The notes below the pieces were generated by a model. It did not search any database, was not told the origin of the DNA, and saw nothing but the letters and a program-made list of their open reading frames with translations. Below, one piece after another: positions 16,481 through 28,106 of a stretch of 40,732 nt of DNA (position 1 is its first letter; every line of letters starts with the position of its first letter). The stretch comes from Arthrobacter cryoconiti (lineage in GTDB: Bacteria > Actinomycetota > Actinomycetes > Actinomycetales > Micrococcaceae): positions 1 to 40,732 of the forward strand of contig NZ_JAJJBU010000034.1 in the NCBI RefSeq assembly GCF_020905375.1, given 5' to 3'. Both the position numbers and the translations under genes were made by a program.

Positions 16481-17890
16481 ATGGCCCCTATGCCCACAGC
16501 TTCGTCATCAGATCCCGCTGACATGAATGATGCTGCCACGGCGTTCCTCGCAGGCAGCGCCGACGGCGGCGGATTTGTCCAAGAACATTCCCTGCGCCAC
16601 GCCCCTGGCCCGTACTTTGGCAGCTACGGCGGTCGCTGGATGCCCGAGTCCTTGATTGCGGCTCTGGATGAACTTGAAGAGACCTTTGAGAAGGCCAAAG
16701 TAGATCCGGATTTTTTGGCGGAAATCGCCGAACTGAACAAGAACTATTCGGGTCGTCCTTCTCTGTTGACCGAAGCGAAGCGTTTTAGTGCCCATGCTGG
16801 CGGTGCCCGGATATTCCTCAAGCGTGAGGACCTCAACCACACGGGTTCGCACAAAATCAACAATGTTCTGGGCCAAGCCTTATTGGCTAAGCGCATGGGC
16901 AAAACCCGCATCATTGCTGAGACAGGCGCCGGCCAGCACGGCGTGGCGAGCGCCACAGCTGCCGCCTTGTTGGGTCTGGAATGCGTGGTCTATATGGGCG
17001 CGGAGGACTGCCGCCGCCAAGCGTTGAACGTGGCCCGCATGCAACTGTTGGGAGCCACGGTGGTCCCCGTGACTAACGGTTCGCAGACACTCAAAGATGC
17101 CATCAATGACGCTCTCCGTGACTGGGTGGCCAACGTGGAGAGCACGCACTATCTGCTCGGCACGGTTGCTGGTGCTCATCCATTCCCCGCCATGGTGCGA
17201 TTCTTTCATGAGGTAATCGGTCAAGAAGCCCGCGAACAAATCCTCACTCAGGTGGGACGGCTGCCCGATGCGGTATGTGCCTGTATCGGTGGTGGTTCCA
17301 ACGCCATTGGCCTCTTCCACGGTTTCTTAGATGACGACGACGTGAAAATGTATGGTTTTGAGGCAGGGGGGGATGGTATCGAAACAGGTCGTCACGCTGC
17401 CACCATCACCTTGGGTAAGCCCGGCGTCCTCCATGGGGCTCGTTCGTACGTGATGCAGGACGACGACGGCCAGACTATTGAATCGCACTCCATCTCAGCC
17501 GGATTGGACTATCCGGGAGTAGGCCCAGAGCATGCCTATTTGGCCGATTTAGGGCGGGTGAGGTACGAGCCCATTGACGACGCGGAAGCGATGGCTGCGT
17601 TCAAGCTACTCTGCCAAACTGAGGGCATCATTCCTGCCATCGAGTCGGCACATGCACTGGCTGGCGCCATGAAGGTCGGCCAAAGGCTCACCGAAGGTGA
17701 GTCGACGCCGTCGGACACCATCATCATCGTCAACCTCTCCGGTCGTGGAGATAAAGACGTGGAGACGGCGGCGGCTTGGTTTGGCATGTTGGATGAGCAG
17801 GGCAATGTGAAGGGCACCATGCTCTCTACCCGCTCTGCGAAAGGTGCCACCACGATGGACAACAACGCAGAGGATGCCACGAATGAGTGA
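16481..17890 (+). CDS. trpB: Tryptophan synthase beta chain
   Basis: Condenses indole with serine using PLP. The Schiff-base lysine lies in HTGSHKINN (about 120-128), [11 protein letters not shown] and GGGSNAIG are the cofactor-binding loops, and the C-terminus has the usual NLSGRGDKD. At 469 aa it is longer than average because of an N-terminal leader of about 40 residues before [14 protein letters not shown], which is common in this group, and a short C-terminal tail. AGGACGG precedes the ATG. The stop overlaps trpA by eight nucleotides, fitting assembly of the alpha2-beta2 complex from coupled genes. Confidence 0.96.
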   Translation: MAPMPTASSSDPADMNDAATAFLAGSADGGGFVQEHSLRHAPGPYFGSYGGRWMPESLIAALDELEETFEKAKVDPDFLAEIAELNKNYSGRPSLLTEAKRFSAHAGGARIFLKREDLNHTGSHKINNVLGQALLAKRMGKTRIIAETGAGQHGVASATAAALLGLECVVYMGAEDCRRQALNVARMQLLGATVVPVTNGSQTLKDAINDALRDWVANVESTHYLLGTVAGAHPFPAMVRFFHEVIGQEAREQILTQVGRLPDAVCACIGGGSNAIGLFHGFLDDDDVKMYGFEAGGDGIETGRHAATITLGKPGVLHGARSYVMQDDDGQTIESHSISAGLDYPGVGPEHAYLADLGRVRYEPIDDAEAMAAFKLLCQTEGIIPAIESAHALAGAMKVGQRLTEGESTPSDTIIIVNLSGRGDKDVETAAAWFGMLDEQGNVKGTMLSTRSAKGATTMDNNAEDATNE

Positions 17891-18740
17891 GAGCCTAACT
17901 CCGCCAGCAGATGGAGCTGCGTTCGTCAGCAAATCGGCCGCAGCAATCGATCGGGCTAAAGCAGCGGGGCGGAAGGCGTTAATAGCCTACCTGCCGGCCG
18001 GTTTTCCGGACAAACAAGCATCAATCAATGCGGCCATCGCTGTTGCGCGTAACGGTGCGGACATCATCGAGATTGGTATCCCGTATTCAGACCCGGTCAT
18101 GGACGGTGCCGTGATTCAGGCGGCTACTACGCAGGCTCTCGCCCAGGGTTTCCATGTTGCCGACGTCTTTGATGTGGTCGCTGCGGTCACCGCGGAGACT
18201 GATGCCGCCGTACTGGTGATGACTTATTGGAACCCTGTACTGCGGATGGGTGTCGACGAGTTCGCTCGCCGCCTCGCCGAGGCTGGGGGAGCCGGGCTCA
18301 TCACCCCGGACCTGATCCCAGATGAGGCGAGTGAATGGTTTGCGGCCTCCGAGAAGTATGGTCTTGATCGGGTCTTTTTGGTTGCACCGTCCTCCACCCC
18401 TGAACGGGTTGCTATGACAGTTCAGGCCAGCCGCGGATTTGTTTACGCAGTCTCCATTATGGGCGTCACCGGAGCGCGGTCATCGGTCTCCAATGCCGCG
18501 CAGGCCGTGGTAACTGCAGCGCAGCTTGCCGGTGCCGAACGCGTGTGCGTCGGTCTGGGAGTCTCCAAGCCCGAGCATGTGCGGGAGATAGCTGCCTACG
18601 CCGACGGTGTCATTGTGGGTACGGCACTTGTCGTTGCACTGCGCGACGGCGGTGTCCCCGCAGTGGGAGCACTCGCCAAAGAACTCTCCGGCGGCTTGAG
18701 CACGACAGCGCCGTCAACTTCATCCACTACGGGAGTATAG
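17883..18740 (+). CDS. trpA: Tryptophan synthase alpha chain
   Basis: Cleaves indole-3-glycerol phosphate to indole and glyceraldehyde 3-phosphate. The 285-aa TIM barrel contains YLPAGFPDK, the catalytic Glu in [11 protein letters not shown] and the catalytic Asp in the same segment. The usually conserved proline of DGPxIQ is alanine here (DGAVIQAA). The ATG at 17883 overlaps the end of trpB; an earlier in-frame ATG (17844) lies deep inside trpB and is rejected. The C-terminal 15 residues are Ser/Thr-rich and dispensable-looking. lgt starts six bases after the stop. Confidence 0.95.
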   Translation: MSESLTPPADGAAFVSKSAAAIDRAKAAGRKALIAYLPAGFPDKQASINAAIAVARNGADIIEIGIPYSDPVMDGAVIQAATTQALAQGFHVADVFDVVAAVTAETDAAVLVMTYWNPVLRMGVDEFARRLAEAGGAGLITPDLIPDEASEWFAASEKYGLDRVFLVAPSSTPERVAMTVQASRGFVYAVSIMGVTGARSSVSNAAQAVVTAAQLAGAERVCVGLGVSKPEHVREIAAYADGVIVGTALVVALRDGGVPAVGALAKELSGGLSTTAPSTSSTTGV

Positions 18741-18746
18741 GAAGCA

Positions 18747-19904
18747 ATGATTTCAACGCAAATTATGGCAGCAACACTCGGGGCTGCCATTCCGGCCCCC
18801 GTCTGGTCTGGTTTTGACCTAGGGCCGCTGCGCATCCACGCTTATGCTCTGTGCATACTGTTGGGCATCGTGGCAGCCATCTGGCTCACCGACCGTCGAT
18901 GGAAGCGGAGAGGAGGGCCAGAAGGCTCCATTTGGGATATCGCTATTTGGGCGATTCCCTTTGGCATCATCGGTGGGCGCCTTTATCATGTGTTCTCCTC
19001 GCCGGAGGCGTACTTTGGTCCAGGTTTTAACGGCACGGGCAACTTGGCGCTGATCCCGCAAATTTGGCTTGGCGGATTGGGTATCTGGGGTGCAGTGGTC
19101 CTGGGCGTCGTTGGTGCTTGGATCGGTTGCCGACGTGCTGGCGTGAAGATCTCAGCCTTTATTGATGTGGCAGCTCCAGGAATTTTACTAGCCCAGGCAA
19201 TCGGCCGTTGGGGAAACTATTTCAATCAAGAACTCTTCGGCGGTCCCACCACCTTGCCGTGGGGCCTGCACGTTGACGCGGCCTTTGTACCAGTTGGATT
19301 TAGTCCCGAGACGCTATTTCACCCCACATTCCTCTATGAATGTATTTGGAATCTGCTAGGCGTGGTGGCCCTGCTGCTGCTGGATAGAAAGTTCCGTCTC
19401 CGCGGTGGCCGTTTATTCCTGCTCTACGCCATGATCTACACCGCTGGACGCGTCTGGATTGAGTTGTTGCGGATAGACACTGCCGAGCAGATAACGTTCT
19501 TCGGTATTACGACTCGTCTGAACGTCTGGACCAGTATCCTTGTCTTCCTGGTGGCGCTGCTCCTGTTCTTGCTACTGACGTTCTTGCGCCGTGGCTCGTC
19601 TTCCTCGCTTGAGACCGTGTACCTTGCTGGCCGTGAACCCGATCTCGACAGCGGAGTTGGCGTGGATGACGGCGCTGCGGTGCCGGCAAGCGGTCCTGAT
19701 GAGGGAAAAATGACTGATGGAAAAGCTACTGACGCAGTGTCTGAGACCGAAGCAGTAGAGCCCGCCGCGGCAGCGCCGGCTGCTGACGCGGTAGCTGAGC
19801 CTGCTGCAGCTAACACAGCTACGGCTGACGTGACGCCCGCGGTGACTGAGCCCGCTGACGTGACGCCCGAGGTGGCTGAGCCCGCTAAGGATTCAAAACT
19901 CTAA
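18747..19904 (+). CDS. lgt: Prolipoprotein diacylglyceryl transferase
   Basis: Transfers diacylglycerol to the lipobox cysteine of prelipoproteins at the cytoplasmic membrane. It has about seven transmembrane helices, the Lgt signature GRWGNYFNQELFGGPT (about 152-167), and the conserved GGRLYHV and GRVWIELLR segments. The first about 280 residues are a complete Lgt; the remaining about 100 residues are a charged Ala/Glu/Pro-rich tail with a duplicated ADVTPxVxEPA motif, likely cytoplasmic and disordered, as in other actinobacteria. AGGAAG precedes the ATG. It ends the trp transcript at a strong terminator. Confidence 0.95.
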   Translation: MISTQIMAATLGAAIPAPVWSGFDLGPLRIHAYALCILLGIVAAIWLTDRRWKRRGGPEGSIWDIAIWAIPFGIIGGRLYHVFSSPEAYFGPGFNGTGNLALIPQIWLGGLGIWGAVVLGVVGAWIGCRRAGVKISAFIDVAAPGILLAQAIGRWGNYFNQELFGGPTTLPWGLHVDAAFVPVGFSPETLFHPTFLYECIWNLLGVVALLLLDRKFRLRGGRLFLLYAMIYTAGRVWIELLRIDTAEQITFFGITTRLNVWTSILVFLVALLLFLLLTFLRRGSSSSLETVYLAGREPDLDSGVGVDDGAAVPASGPDEGKMTDGKATDAVSETEAVEPAAAAPAADAVAEPAAANTATADVTPAVTEPADVTPEVAEPAKDSKL

Positions 19905-19955
19905 GACACGAACAAACGTAGTTCGCCACTTCATAGATTGACGGTTGAATAAAAG

Positions 19956-19984
19956 GGACGGTCCCACGTGGGGCCGTCCTTTTT
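19956..19984 (+). terminator. Rho-independent terminator after lgt
   Basis: An 11-bp stem with a single G-U pair (19956-19966 with 19969-19979) closes a 2-nt loop and is followed by five T residues. It ends the trp-lgt transcript. Confidence 0.92.
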
Positions 19985-20310
19985 ACGGACAAGACCGAAG
20001 TATTACTGATCGTGCAGATAAGATCATTATGTGAGATGAGTGTATTCATCGAACGGGACTGAGTTATAGAGTGGGAATCGCCGCGCGACCGGATGAGAAA
20101 CGATCGCCGTCGGTAATTGTGCACTTGCATCACGGAACGATCTTCCAGCTGCTTTTGCCACAGTGCTAGATGTGCCGTACCGCCATGGTGGGGAGGTTAT
20201 TTACTGTGGTGACCAGCACCAAAAAACGCTACTGAGCGATAATTCCTCGGTAGCACAGGGCCAGAGACGTCCCCTTTCAACCGCTCGACCAGGGGAAGGA
20301 CTTCATTGTC
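19985..20310 (+). other. 326-bp leader/promoter region of gltB
   Basis: No gene is supported here; the short open frames have no recognisable product. TTATAG (20064-20069) is a possible -10 but lacks a clear -35. GGAAGGA (20294-20300) is the probable ribosome-binding site of gltB. I see no clear GlnR- or AmtR-type operator by eye. Confidence 0.4.
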
Positions 20311-23300
20311 ATGACTGGAACCTCACAGCTTCACCACCGCGCCACGCTCACGGGTGCGGCAAAGCCCGCAGAGAGCGCAGTATCTCCCTTCGTGCGATTT
20401 GCCGCTATTCCCGACGATGCTGGACTCTACCGCCAAGAAGCGCAGAAAGATGCGTGCGGGTTGGCGATCGTTGCCACCCTGCGAGGGACTGCTGGCCATG
20501 ACATCGTGATGGCAGCCCTGGTGGCATTGCGTAATCTAGAACATCGGGGTGCCGTTGGAGCGGATGAAGGAACTGGCGATGGTGCCGGAATCCTGACCCA
20601 GATTCCCGATGAGTTCTTTCGTGCTGTCAACGATTTTTCACTCCCCGCTGCCGGTGAGTACGCCGCTGGGATAGCGTTTCTTCCTGCCGATCCCAAGGAA
20701 GCCGCGGTTGCCCGAGACGGGATGCAAGCGCTGGCACACAGCGAGGGCTTGGTAGTTTTGGGGTGGCGTGATGTGCCTATCAAAGCCGAGTTGGTGGGTG
20801 CCAGCGCACGCGCGTGCATGCCGTATTTTTGTCAACTGTTCGTGGCGATCGATCCGGAGCGTGAATACGCCCGTAGGGAAGAGAACGCACTTGACGCTAA
20901 AGCATTCCGCCTACGCAAGCGCTCACAGCACAAGTACGGCGTGTATTTCCCTTCTCTGTCTTCCAAGACGATTGTTTACAAGGGCATGCTCACGACCGCC
21001 CAGCTAGAACCTTTTTACCCGGATCTTTCGGATGCTCGCTTTGCTACAAAGCTGGCTGTGGTGCACTCACGCTTTTCCACGAACACGTTCCCATCGTGGC
21101 CGCTGGCTCAGCCTTTCCGCACCATTGCCCACAATGGTGAGATCAACACCGTTAAAGGCAACCGGAATTGGATGCGCGCCCGTCAGTCCACAATGTCTCA
21201 CTCACTACTGGGCGAGACGCCGGAGGAACTGTTCCCCATCTGTACACCCGGTGCCTCAGATTCTGCTTCCTTTGATGAGGTTGCTGAATTGTTGTGGCTT
21301 TCCGGCCGGCCCATCACACAGGCCATCATGATGATGGTCCCTGAAGCTTGGGAAAACCATGCCACGATGGACCCGGATCGCAAAGCCTTCTACGAATACC
21401 ACTCCTTGATGATGGAGCCGTGGGACGGTCCAGCTGCTATTTCCTTCACAGATGGCGCCCAGGTAGGAGCCACGTTGGATCGAAATGGTCTGCGTCCTTG
21501 CCGGTACTGGGTCACTGACGACGGTTTGGTGGTGTTCGCCTCCGAGGTTGGAGTGCTGGATCTTGACCCGGCCAGCATCGTTGAAAAGGGCCGTGTTGCT
21601 CCCGGCAAGATGTTCGTTGTGGACACTGAGGCTGGCAAGCTGGTGCGCGATGAGGAGATTAAAGAGGCGCTGGCTGCTGCCAACCCGTGGGCGGAGTGGG
21701 TGCGAGAGAACACTATCCGGTTGGCTGATCTGCCAGAGCGTGAGCACGTAGTGCACACTAGCGCCTCGGTACTTCACCGCCAGCGTACTTTTGGGTACAC
21801 CACAGAAGAGTTAAGGATCCTGCTTGGCCCCATGGCGAAGACCGGGGGAGAGCCACTAGGAGCCATGGGAACCGACACCCCCGTGGCTGTCCTTTCGCAG
21901 CGCCCGCGCCTGCTCTTTGACTATTTTGTGCAGTCGTTCGCTCAGGTTACCAATCCTCCTTTGGACGCCATCAGGGAGGAGCTGGTGACGTCCTTGAACA
22001 CTGCAATCGGTCCGCAGGGTAACCTGCTCTCTCAAACCAGGGTGAAGATGCCCCAGGTGGCGCTGACGTTCCCCGTGATCGACAATGACGAACTCGCCAA
22101 GATTGCCAACATCGAATCCCCGGTTCAGCCGGATGGGACGGGCGGGGAGCATATTGCCGTGAAGGTGCGCGGCTTGTACAAGTTCGACGGCGGCGAGGCG
22201 GCCTTGCGTGCCCGGCTTACGGAGATCTGCGAACAGGTTTCCGGTGCCATCAACCGCGGTGTGCAGTACGTGGTCCTTTCGGACCGCGATTCTTCAGCTG
22301 CATGGGCCCCTATTCCATCGCTGTTGCTGCTCAGCGCCGTCCATCACCATTTGTTGCGTAGCGCCAACCGCACCAAGATCTCCTTGGTGGTTGAGGCCGG
22401 CGATGTCCGTGAGGTCCACCATGTAGCGGTATTGATTGGTTACGGTGCCGCTGCAGTGAATCCGTATCTGGCCATGGAAAGTGTTGAGGAACTTATCCGC
22501 ACGGGGGAGATCACGTTGGTCACGGCTGAACAAGGCGTCCGTAATCTCATCAAGGCCCTGGGCAAAGGCGTGCTGAAGATCATGTCCAAAATGGGCATCT
22601 CCACCGTGGCCTCTTACTGCGGGGCGCAGACTTTTGAAGCGTTGGGCCTCTCGGAGAAATTGGTCAGCGCGCACTTCACGGGCACTGTTACCCAGCTTGG
22701 TGGTGTGGGCTTGGACGTGATCGCTGCGGAGGTCGCTGCGCGGCATACGCTGGCTTACCCCGTGGACGGCGTCGATGTTCCGCACCGCCCATTGCTGGGC
22801 GGCGGCGAATATCAATGGCGCCGTGACGGGGAACCACACCTGTTCAACCCGGATACTGTTTTCCGGCTTCAGCATTCCACGCGGGAGCGCCGCTACGACA
22901 TCTTCAAGAAGTACACACAGGGGATCGACGATCAGTCCAAGGACCTTATGACGTTTCGGGGACTGCTCGAATTCAAGGACGGGATTCGCCCAGCAGTAGC
23001 CCTTGAAGAGGTTGAATCGGTCAGCTCGATCGTCAAGCATTTCTCGACTGGCGCAATGAGTTACGGTTCAATCTCCAAGGAGGCACACGAAACCCTTGCC
23101 ATTGCCATGAACCGTCTCGGCGCCAAATCCAACACTGGCGAAGGCGGAGAGGAAGTGGAAAGGCTCTTGGATCCGCAGCGATGCAGCGCCATCAAACAAG
23201 TGGCTTCTGGCCGCTTTGGTGTGACCAGCCTGTACCTCAGCAGCGCCCAAGACATCCAAATCAAGATGGCCCAGGGGGCCAAGCCCGGCGAGGGCGGGCA

Positions 23301-24966
23301 GTTGATGGCTAACAAGGTTTACCCGTGGATCGCCGCCACCAGGCACTCTACGCCAGGGGTGGGACTGATCTCTCCGCCACCGCACCACGATATCTATTCC
23401 ATCGAGGATTTAGCACAGCTGATCTACGATCTCAAACGGGCCAATCCTGGCGCCAGAGTCCATGTCAAGCTGGTCTCTGAAATGGGGATAGGGACGGTGG
23501 CGGCCGGAGTTACTAAGGCCAAGGCCGACGTCGTACTGATCTCAGGGCACGACGGCGGCACGGGAGCGAGCCCGCTGAACTCGCTCAAACACGCTGGCAT
23601 GCCGTGGGAGCTGGGCCTCGCCGAGACCCAGCAGACGCTGCGTCTTAACGGTTTGCGTGATCGCGTGGTGGTCCAGGTTGACGGGCAGCTCAAAACGGGT
23701 CGCGACGTGGTGGTTGCAGCCTTGCTAGGTGCCGAGGAATTCGGCTTCGCAACTGCACCGCTGGTGGTTTCTGGCTGCGTGATGATGCGCGCCTGCCACT
23801 TGGACACCTGCCCTGTGGGGGTGGCCACTCAAAATCCGCTGTTACGTGCCCGCTTCACCGGTAAGCCGGAGTTTGTGGTGAACTTCTTTGAATTCTTGGC
23901 GGAGGAAGTGCGTGAGATTTTGGCGGAATTAGGCTTCCGATCGCTCGCGGAGGCCACTGGCCAATCGGGAGTGCTGGACGTGCGCCGCGCTGTGGATCAC
24001 TGGAAGACGGAGGGGCTAGATTTGTCCCCGATCATTTCCGATGCGGGCGTCCAGGCCGATGTGCCCAGACGGAACCTGAAAGCTCAAAATCACGAGTTGG
24101 AAAAGCACTTTGACCAGCAACTATTGACGATGGCTGCAGATGCACTGCAAGAACGTAAGCCGGTCAAGATCAGTGTTCCCGTGCGCAACACGGATCGTTC
24201 GGTGGGCACAATGTTGGGTCACTACGTCACGAAGAAATTTGGGATCGATGTCTTAGGTCCAGACACGATCGACGTGACTCTGACGGGATCGGCCGGACAA
24301 TCGTTGGGCGCATTCTTGCCCGTCGGTGTCACGCTGCGTTTGTTCGGCGATGCGAACGATTACGTGGGAAAAGGGCTTTCGGGTGGGCGCATCACCGCTC
24401 GACCAGACCGAACAAATACGTTTGTGCCGTCCGAAAACGTGATTGCTGGCAACGTCATTGGCTACGGCGCGACCAGCGGAGAACTGTTCCTGCGGGGACA
24501 AGTGGGGGAGCGCTTCTTGGTGCGCAACTCAGGGGCCACAGCAGTGGTGGAAGGCATCGGCGATCACGGCTGCGAGTACATGACGGGTGGGCAAGCTTTG
24601 GTGATTGGTCCCACTGGTCGTAATTTTGGCGCCGGGATGTCCGGAGGCACAGCTTTTGTGTTGGATCTGGAACGCGGCAATATCAATCCGACTGCTCTGG
24701 CAGCGGGGGAACTGAAACTGCTTCCTCTGGATCCGGCGGACCAGGAAATAGTCCACGATCTATTGCTCAAACATGCGCAGGAGACCGGATCTGAAATAGC
24801 GTCGGCGCTGCTTGCCGACTTTGCTGGTGCCGTGCAGCGCTTTACTAAGGTTCTTCCGAGGGATTACGCAGCAGTATTGGAGACCCGGCTGGCGGGCGCC
24901 GCCCGTGGAGAAGACCCGGATGGCGACGCCGTCTGGCACAAAATTTTGGAGGTTACCGGTGGCTGA
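20311..24966 (+). CDS. gltB: Glutamate synthase (NADPH) large subunit
   Basis: Transfers the amide of glutamine to 2-oxoglutarate. The 1551-aa precursor has a 48-residue propeptide ending before Cys49 (KDACGLA), the nucleophile of the class II glutamine amidotransferase domain; [19 protein letters not shown] follows. The central linker domain precedes the FMN-binding barrel (about 830-1240), which includes [14 protein letters not shown] and the 3Fe-4S cysteines Cys1156, Cys1162 and Cys1167. The C-terminal GXGXG beta-helix is visible as repeated G-x-G turns (about 1360-1470). It overlaps gltD by eight nucleotides, matching an alpha-beta holoenzyme. Confidence 0.97.
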   Translation: MTGTSQLHHRATLTGAAKPAESAVSPFVRFAAIPDDAGLYRQEAQKDACGLAIVATLRGTAGHDIVMAALVALRNLEHRGAVGADEGTGDGAGILTQIPDEFFRAVNDFSLPAAGEYAAGIAFLPADPKEAAVARDGMQALAHSEGLVVLGWRDVPIKAELVGASARACMPYFCQLFVAIDPEREYARREENALDAKAFRLRKRSQHKYGVYFPSLSSKTIVYKGMLTTAQLEPFYPDLSDARFATKLAVVHSRFSTNTFPSWPLAQPFRTIAHNGEINTVKGNRNWMRARQSTMSHSLLGETPEELFPICTPGASDSASFDEVAELLWLSGRPITQAIMMMVPEAWENHATMDPDRKAFYEYHSLMMEPWDGPAAISFTDGAQVGATLDRNGLRPCRYWVTDDGLVVFASEVGVLDLDPASIVEKGRVAPGKMFVVDTEAGKLVRDEEIKEALAAANPWAEWVRENTIRLADLPEREHVVHTSASVLHRQRTFGYTTEELRILLGPMAKTGGEPLGAMGTDTPVAVLSQRPRLLFDYFVQSFAQVTNPPLDAIREELVTSLNTAIGPQGNLLSQTRVKMPQVALTFPVIDNDELAKIANIESPVQPDGTGGEHIAVKVRGLYKFDGGEAALRARLTEICEQVSGAINRGVQYVVLSDRDSSAAWAPIPSLLLLSAVHHHLLRSANRTKISLVVEAGDVREVHHVAVLIGYGAAAVNPYLAMESVEELIRTGEITLVTAEQGVRNLIKALGKGVLKIMSKMGISTVASYCGAQTFEALGLSEKLVSAHFTGTVTQLGGVGLDVIAAEVAARHTLAYPVDGVDVPHRPLLGGGEYQWRRDGEPHLFNPDTVFRLQHSTRERRYDIFKKYTQGIDDQSKDLMTFRGLLEFKDGIRPAVALEEVESVSSIVKHFSTGAMSYGSISKEAHETLAIAMNRLGAKSNTGEGGEEVERLLDPQRCSAIKQVASGRFGVTSLYLSSAQDIQIKMAQGAKPGEGGQLMANKVYPWIAATRHSTPGVGLISPPPHHDIYSIEDLAQLIYDLKRANPGARVHVKLVSEMGIGTVAAGVTKAKADVVLISGHDGGTGASPLNSLKHAGMPWELGLAETQQTLRLNGLRDRVVVQVDGQLKTGRDVVVAALLGAEEFGFATAPLVVSGCVMMRACHLDTCPVGVATQNPLLRARFTGKPEFVVNFFEFLAEEVREILAELGFRSLAEATGQSGVLDVRRAVDHWKTEGLDLSPIISDAGVQADVPRRNLKAQNHELEKHFDQQLLTMAADALQERKPVKISVPVRNTDRSVGTMLGHYVTKKFGIDVLGPDTIDVTLTGSAGQSLGAFLPVGVTLRLFGDANDYVGKGLSGGRITARPDRTNTFVPSENVIAGNVIGYGATSGELFLRGQVGERFLVRNSGATAVVEGIGDHGCEYMTGGQALVIGPTGRNFGAGMSGGTAFVLDLERGNINPTALAAGELKLLPLDPADQEIVHDLLLKHAQETGSEIASALLADFAGAVQRFTKVLPRDYAAVLETRLAGAARGEDPDGDAVWHKILEVTGG

Positions 24967-26413
24967 TCCTCGCGGTTTTTTGAAGAATAAAGAACGTATT
25001 ACCCAAACTCGGCGCCCCGTACCGGTGCGCATCATGGACTGGAAGGAAGTCTACGAGAGGCAAGAAAAGGGCGTACTCCAAGGCCAGGCTGGGCGGTGCA
25101 TGGACTGTGGTGTTCCCTTCTGCCACCAGGGCTGCCCGCTCGGAAACCTGATTCCCGAATGGAATGATCTCACGTGGCGTGACAAGGGCCAAGACGCTGT
25201 GGAGCGTTTGCATTCGACCAATAATTTTCCCGAATTTACTGGCCGCCTGTGCCCGGCTCCGTGTGAAAGTGCTTGTGTCCTGGGTATCAATCAACCTCCC
25301 GTCACCATCAAACAGGTTGAAGTCTCCATCATCGATGAGGCGTTTGACCAGGACTGGGTGGTTCCCCTTCCTCCCGTCCGACTCACCGGCAAGACGGTTG
25401 CCGTCGTGGGTTCCGGGCCTGCCGGTATGGCGGTGGCACAGCAGTTAACGCGGACCGGGCATACGGTGGCAGTTTACGAGCGCGAGGACCGAATCGGTGG
25501 CTTGCTGCGCTATGGCATCCCGGACTTCAAGCTGGAGAAGGAGAAGCTGGATCGTCGTTTGGCGCAGATGAGCGCCGAAGGGACACGCTTCCGCACTGGA
25601 ATCGAGGTGGGCAAAGACGTCGGCTGGGACCAACTGCGTAAGCGCTACGACGCCGTCGTGGTGACCACGGGTGCCACGGTGCCGCGAGATCTTCCGATCC
25701 CTGGGCGGAATCTCACGGGGGTGCACTATGCCATGGACTACCTGACGCAGTCCAACAAGAGCGTCGCTGGTGATGCGGTGGAGGGCCAGATTGATGCGCG
25801 GGGCAAGCACGTTGTTATTCTGGGTGGAGGTGACACGGGAGCGGACTGTTTAGGGACCGCGCACCGCCAGCATGCGGCGTCAGTGACCACGCTGGCCATC
25901 GGCAATCAACCGCCGGTGGAACGCGCTGCTGGGCATCCGTGGCCCACGTTTCCCAATCTCTTCGAGGTCGCTAGTGCGCACGAAGAAGGAGGAGAGCGCA
26001 CCTTCCTGGCTTCCACGGTAAAATTTGTGGGCGAAAACGGTGTGCTGACGGGACTGAAAATCGCAGAAACGGAATATGTCGACGGACGTCGGGTACCCAA
26101 GGAAGGTACAGAACGCGTGATCCCTGCAGATTTGGTGTTCTTGGCGCTGGGGTTCACTGGACCGGAGACTGCTGAATTGACGCACCAATTGCCTATTTTG
26201 CTGGATGAGAAGAACAACGTGAAACGTGACGAGTTTTACATGACGAGTCGCCCGGGCGTATTTGCTGCTGGTGACGCTGGACGCGGGCAGTCACTCATTG
26301 TTTGGGCCATCGCTGAAGGCCGCGCATGTGCAGCCGCCGTTGATGCGTTCTTGATGGGAGAGACGTTTTTGCCCGCACCCGTCTCGCCCAGTGATCGCCC
26401 TATGAGTGTTTAG
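24959..26413 (+). CDS. gltD: Glutamate synthase small subunit
   Basis: Feeds NADPH electrons to GltB through FAD and two 4Fe-4S clusters. The N-terminal cluster domain shows [17 protein letters not shown] and CPAPCESAC. The FAD-binding [17 protein letters not shown] and the NADPH-binding [15 protein letters not shown] follow, and the C-terminal [14 protein letters not shown] completes the FAD site. From the GTG at 24959 the protein has 484 aa; GGAGG lies six bases upstream and inside gltB, and the start overlaps the gltB stop. An upstream in-frame start at 24812 would lie within gltB and is rejected. Confidence 0.96.
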   Translation: MADPRGFLKNKERITQTRRPVPVRIMDWKEVYERQEKGVLQGQAGRCMDCGVPFCHQGCPLGNLIPEWNDLTWRDKGQDAVERLHSTNNFPEFTGRLCPAPCESACVLGINQPPVTIKQVEVSIIDEAFDQDWVVPLPPVRLTGKTVAVVGSGPAGMAVAQQLTRTGHTVAVYEREDRIGGLLRYGIPDFKLEKEKLDRRLAQMSAEGTRFRTGIEVGKDVGWDQLRKRYDAVVVTTGATVPRDLPIPGRNLTGVHYAMDYLTQSNKSVAGDAVEGQIDARGKHVVILGGGDTGADCLGTAHRQHAASVTTLAIGNQPPVERAAGHPWPTFPNLFEVASAHEEGGERTFLASTVKFVGENGVLTGLKIAETEYVDGRRVPKEGTERVIPADLVFLALGFTGPETAELTHQLPILLDEKNNVKRDEFYMTSRPGVFAAGDAGRGQSLIVWAIAEGRACAAAVDAFLMGETFLPAPVSPSDRPMSV

Positions 26414-26482
26414 AGCAGAACAGCTAGGCTAGATACAGGAACCATAGATTTCCACTACTAACCACATCACTAGGTAGGTAAA

Positions 26483-27967
26483 TTGAGACGCGCAAAAATT
26501 GTGGCCACTTTTGGGCCGGCTATTGCCAGCTACGAGAACACACTTGCGGTACTAGATGCGGGCGTGAACGTAGCCCGGATGAATATGAGCCACGGCGATT
26601 ACACCGTGCACCAGAACACTTACGACAACGTACGCAAGGCGGCAGGTGAACTGCACAAGAGTGTTGCCATCATGGCTGACTTGCAAGGACCCAAGATCCG
26701 GCTGGGCCGTTTTGCTAACGGTGAAGGTTACGATCTGGCGGTTGGCGATGTTTTCACCATCACGACTAAAGACGTCCCGGGTACCAAAGACATTTGCTCC
26801 ACAACACTGAAGTCCCTGACCGAGGACGTCAATGTTGGGGACATTCTGCTGATCGACGACGGCAAGGTTTCTTTGCGCGCCACATCCGTGGATGCAACTG
26901 ATGTTGTCACTGAAGTGACGGTGCCTGGAAAAGTCTCCAACAACAAGGGCATTAACCTGCCCGGTGTAGCCGTCAACGTGCCGGCATTGAGCCAAAAAGA
27001 CGAGGATGATCTTCGCTGGGCATTGGCATGTGGCGTTGACATGGTGGCTCTGTCATTTGTGCGCGACGCCGCAGATATTAAGCGTGTACACGAGATCATG
27101 GACGAAAAGGGTCGCCGGGTGCCGGTGATCGCCAAGATCGAGAAGCCACAGGCAGTGGAGAATCTCGAAGCAATCGTTGACGCTTTTGATGCCATCATGG
27201 TGGCCCGCGGCGACTTGGGCGTGGAGCTTCCTCTGGAAGACGTCCCGCTGGTTCAGAAGCGCTGCGTGGATCTGGCTCGACGCTGGGCCAAGCCCGTCAT
27301 CGTGGCCACCCAGGTGCTCGAGTCAATGATTGAAAACCCGCGCCCCACCAGAGCAGAAGCTTCAGACTGTGCTAACGCCGTCCTCGACGGCGCCGATGCA
27401 GTCATGCTCTCCGGCGAGACCAGCGTGGGCAAGTTCCCCATTGAAACCGTCAAGGTTATGGCCCGCATCATCGAGGCCACCGAGACGGACGGTCTCACCC
27501 GTATCCCGGACTTGGGAACCAAGCCCAAGACACGTGGAGGGGTGATCACCGCTGCAGCTGTGCAGATCGCCGATCAGCTTGAGGCGAAGTACATTGCAAC
27601 GTTCACGCAGTCCGGAGATTCGGCTCGCCGACTCTCCCGCCTGCGGCCCTCCAAGCAGGTTTTTGCGTTCACACCGGATGAGCACGTCCGTAACCAGCTG
27701 GCGCTCACATGGGGCATTGAGCCGGTCCTGGTACCGACTGTGGCCCATACCGATGCCATGACTGAGCAAGTTGACCGCACGCTGCTGGAAAAGGGACTGG
27801 TGGAAGAAGGCGACATGGTCGTCATCGCCGCTGGTTCTCCTCCCGGACAGGCTGGCACCACCAACCTGGTCAAGGCTCACAAGGTCGGAGATTTGGCTGA
27901 CTCGGGCAAGAGCGGGAATGGCGTTCGCGGGAACAAGGAAAAGGTCGGCCCCTGGCCGTCCCTCTAA
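26483..27967 (+). CDS. pyk: Pyruvate kinase
   Basis: Converts phosphoenolpyruvate and ADP to pyruvate and ATP. The 494-aa protein has MRRAKIVATFGPA at the start, NMSHGDY (substrate-binding), ADLQGPKIRLG (before the B domain), the catalytic lysine in VIAKIEKPQAVENL, the metal site in MVARGDLGVELPLE and SGETSVGKFPIE. The C-terminal allosteric domain is present. The start is a TTG: AGGTAGG at 26472-26478 lies just four bases upstream and no ATG/GTG is available that preserves the conserved N-terminus. A 69-bp gap with a TAGGCT box (26425-26430) separates it from gltD, so it probably has its own promoter. Confidence 0.96.
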   Translation: MRRAKIVATFGPAIASYENTLAVLDAGVNVARMNMSHGDYTVHQNTYDNVRKAAGELHKSVAIMADLQGPKIRLGRFANGEGYDLAVGDVFTITTKDVPGTKDICSTTLKSLTEDVNVGDILLIDDGKVSLRATSVDATDVVTEVTVPGKVSNNKGINLPGVAVNVPALSQKDEDDLRWALACGVDMVALSFVRDAADIKRVHEIMDEKGRRVPVIAKIEKPQAVENLEAIVDAFDAIMVARGDLGVELPLEDVPLVQKRCVDLARRWAKPVIVATQVLESMIENPRPTRAEASDCANAVLDGADAVMLSGETSVGKFPIETVKVMARIIEATETDGLTRIPDLGTKPKTRGGVITAAAVQIADQLEAKYIATFTQSGDSARRLSRLRPSKQVFAFTPDEHVRNQLALTWGIEPVLVPTVAHTDAMTEQVDRTLLEKGLVEEGDMVVIAAGSPPGQAGTTNLVKAHKVGDLADSGKSGNGVRGNKEKVGPWPSL

Positions 27968-28020
27968 CTTAGTCTTGCCAAATTGGGCCCGCTAAGGTCC
28001 TGCCCTGCAGCACTGGGCTA

Positions 28021-28072
28021 AATAACTGTGGGGCCCTCATCCGTTGGTTCGGATGAGGGCCCCACAGTTATT
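28021..28072. terminator. 23-bp perfect hairpin, bidirectional terminator
   Basis: The arms 28021-28043 and 28050-28072 are exact reverse complements around a 6-nt loop. A+T-rich outer ends on both sides allow termination in either direction, which suits its place between the convergent pyk and response-regulator genes. Confidence 0.9.
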
Positions 28073-28106
28073 TGTGAGTCGGATTCATTGGAAAGCTGTG
28101 GGCGAG

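Noticed and set aside
19985-20310. Nitrogen-regulator operator (AmtR/GlnR type) before gltB
   Set aside because: No convincing palindromic box is visible by eye; only A+T-rich -10-like sequences.
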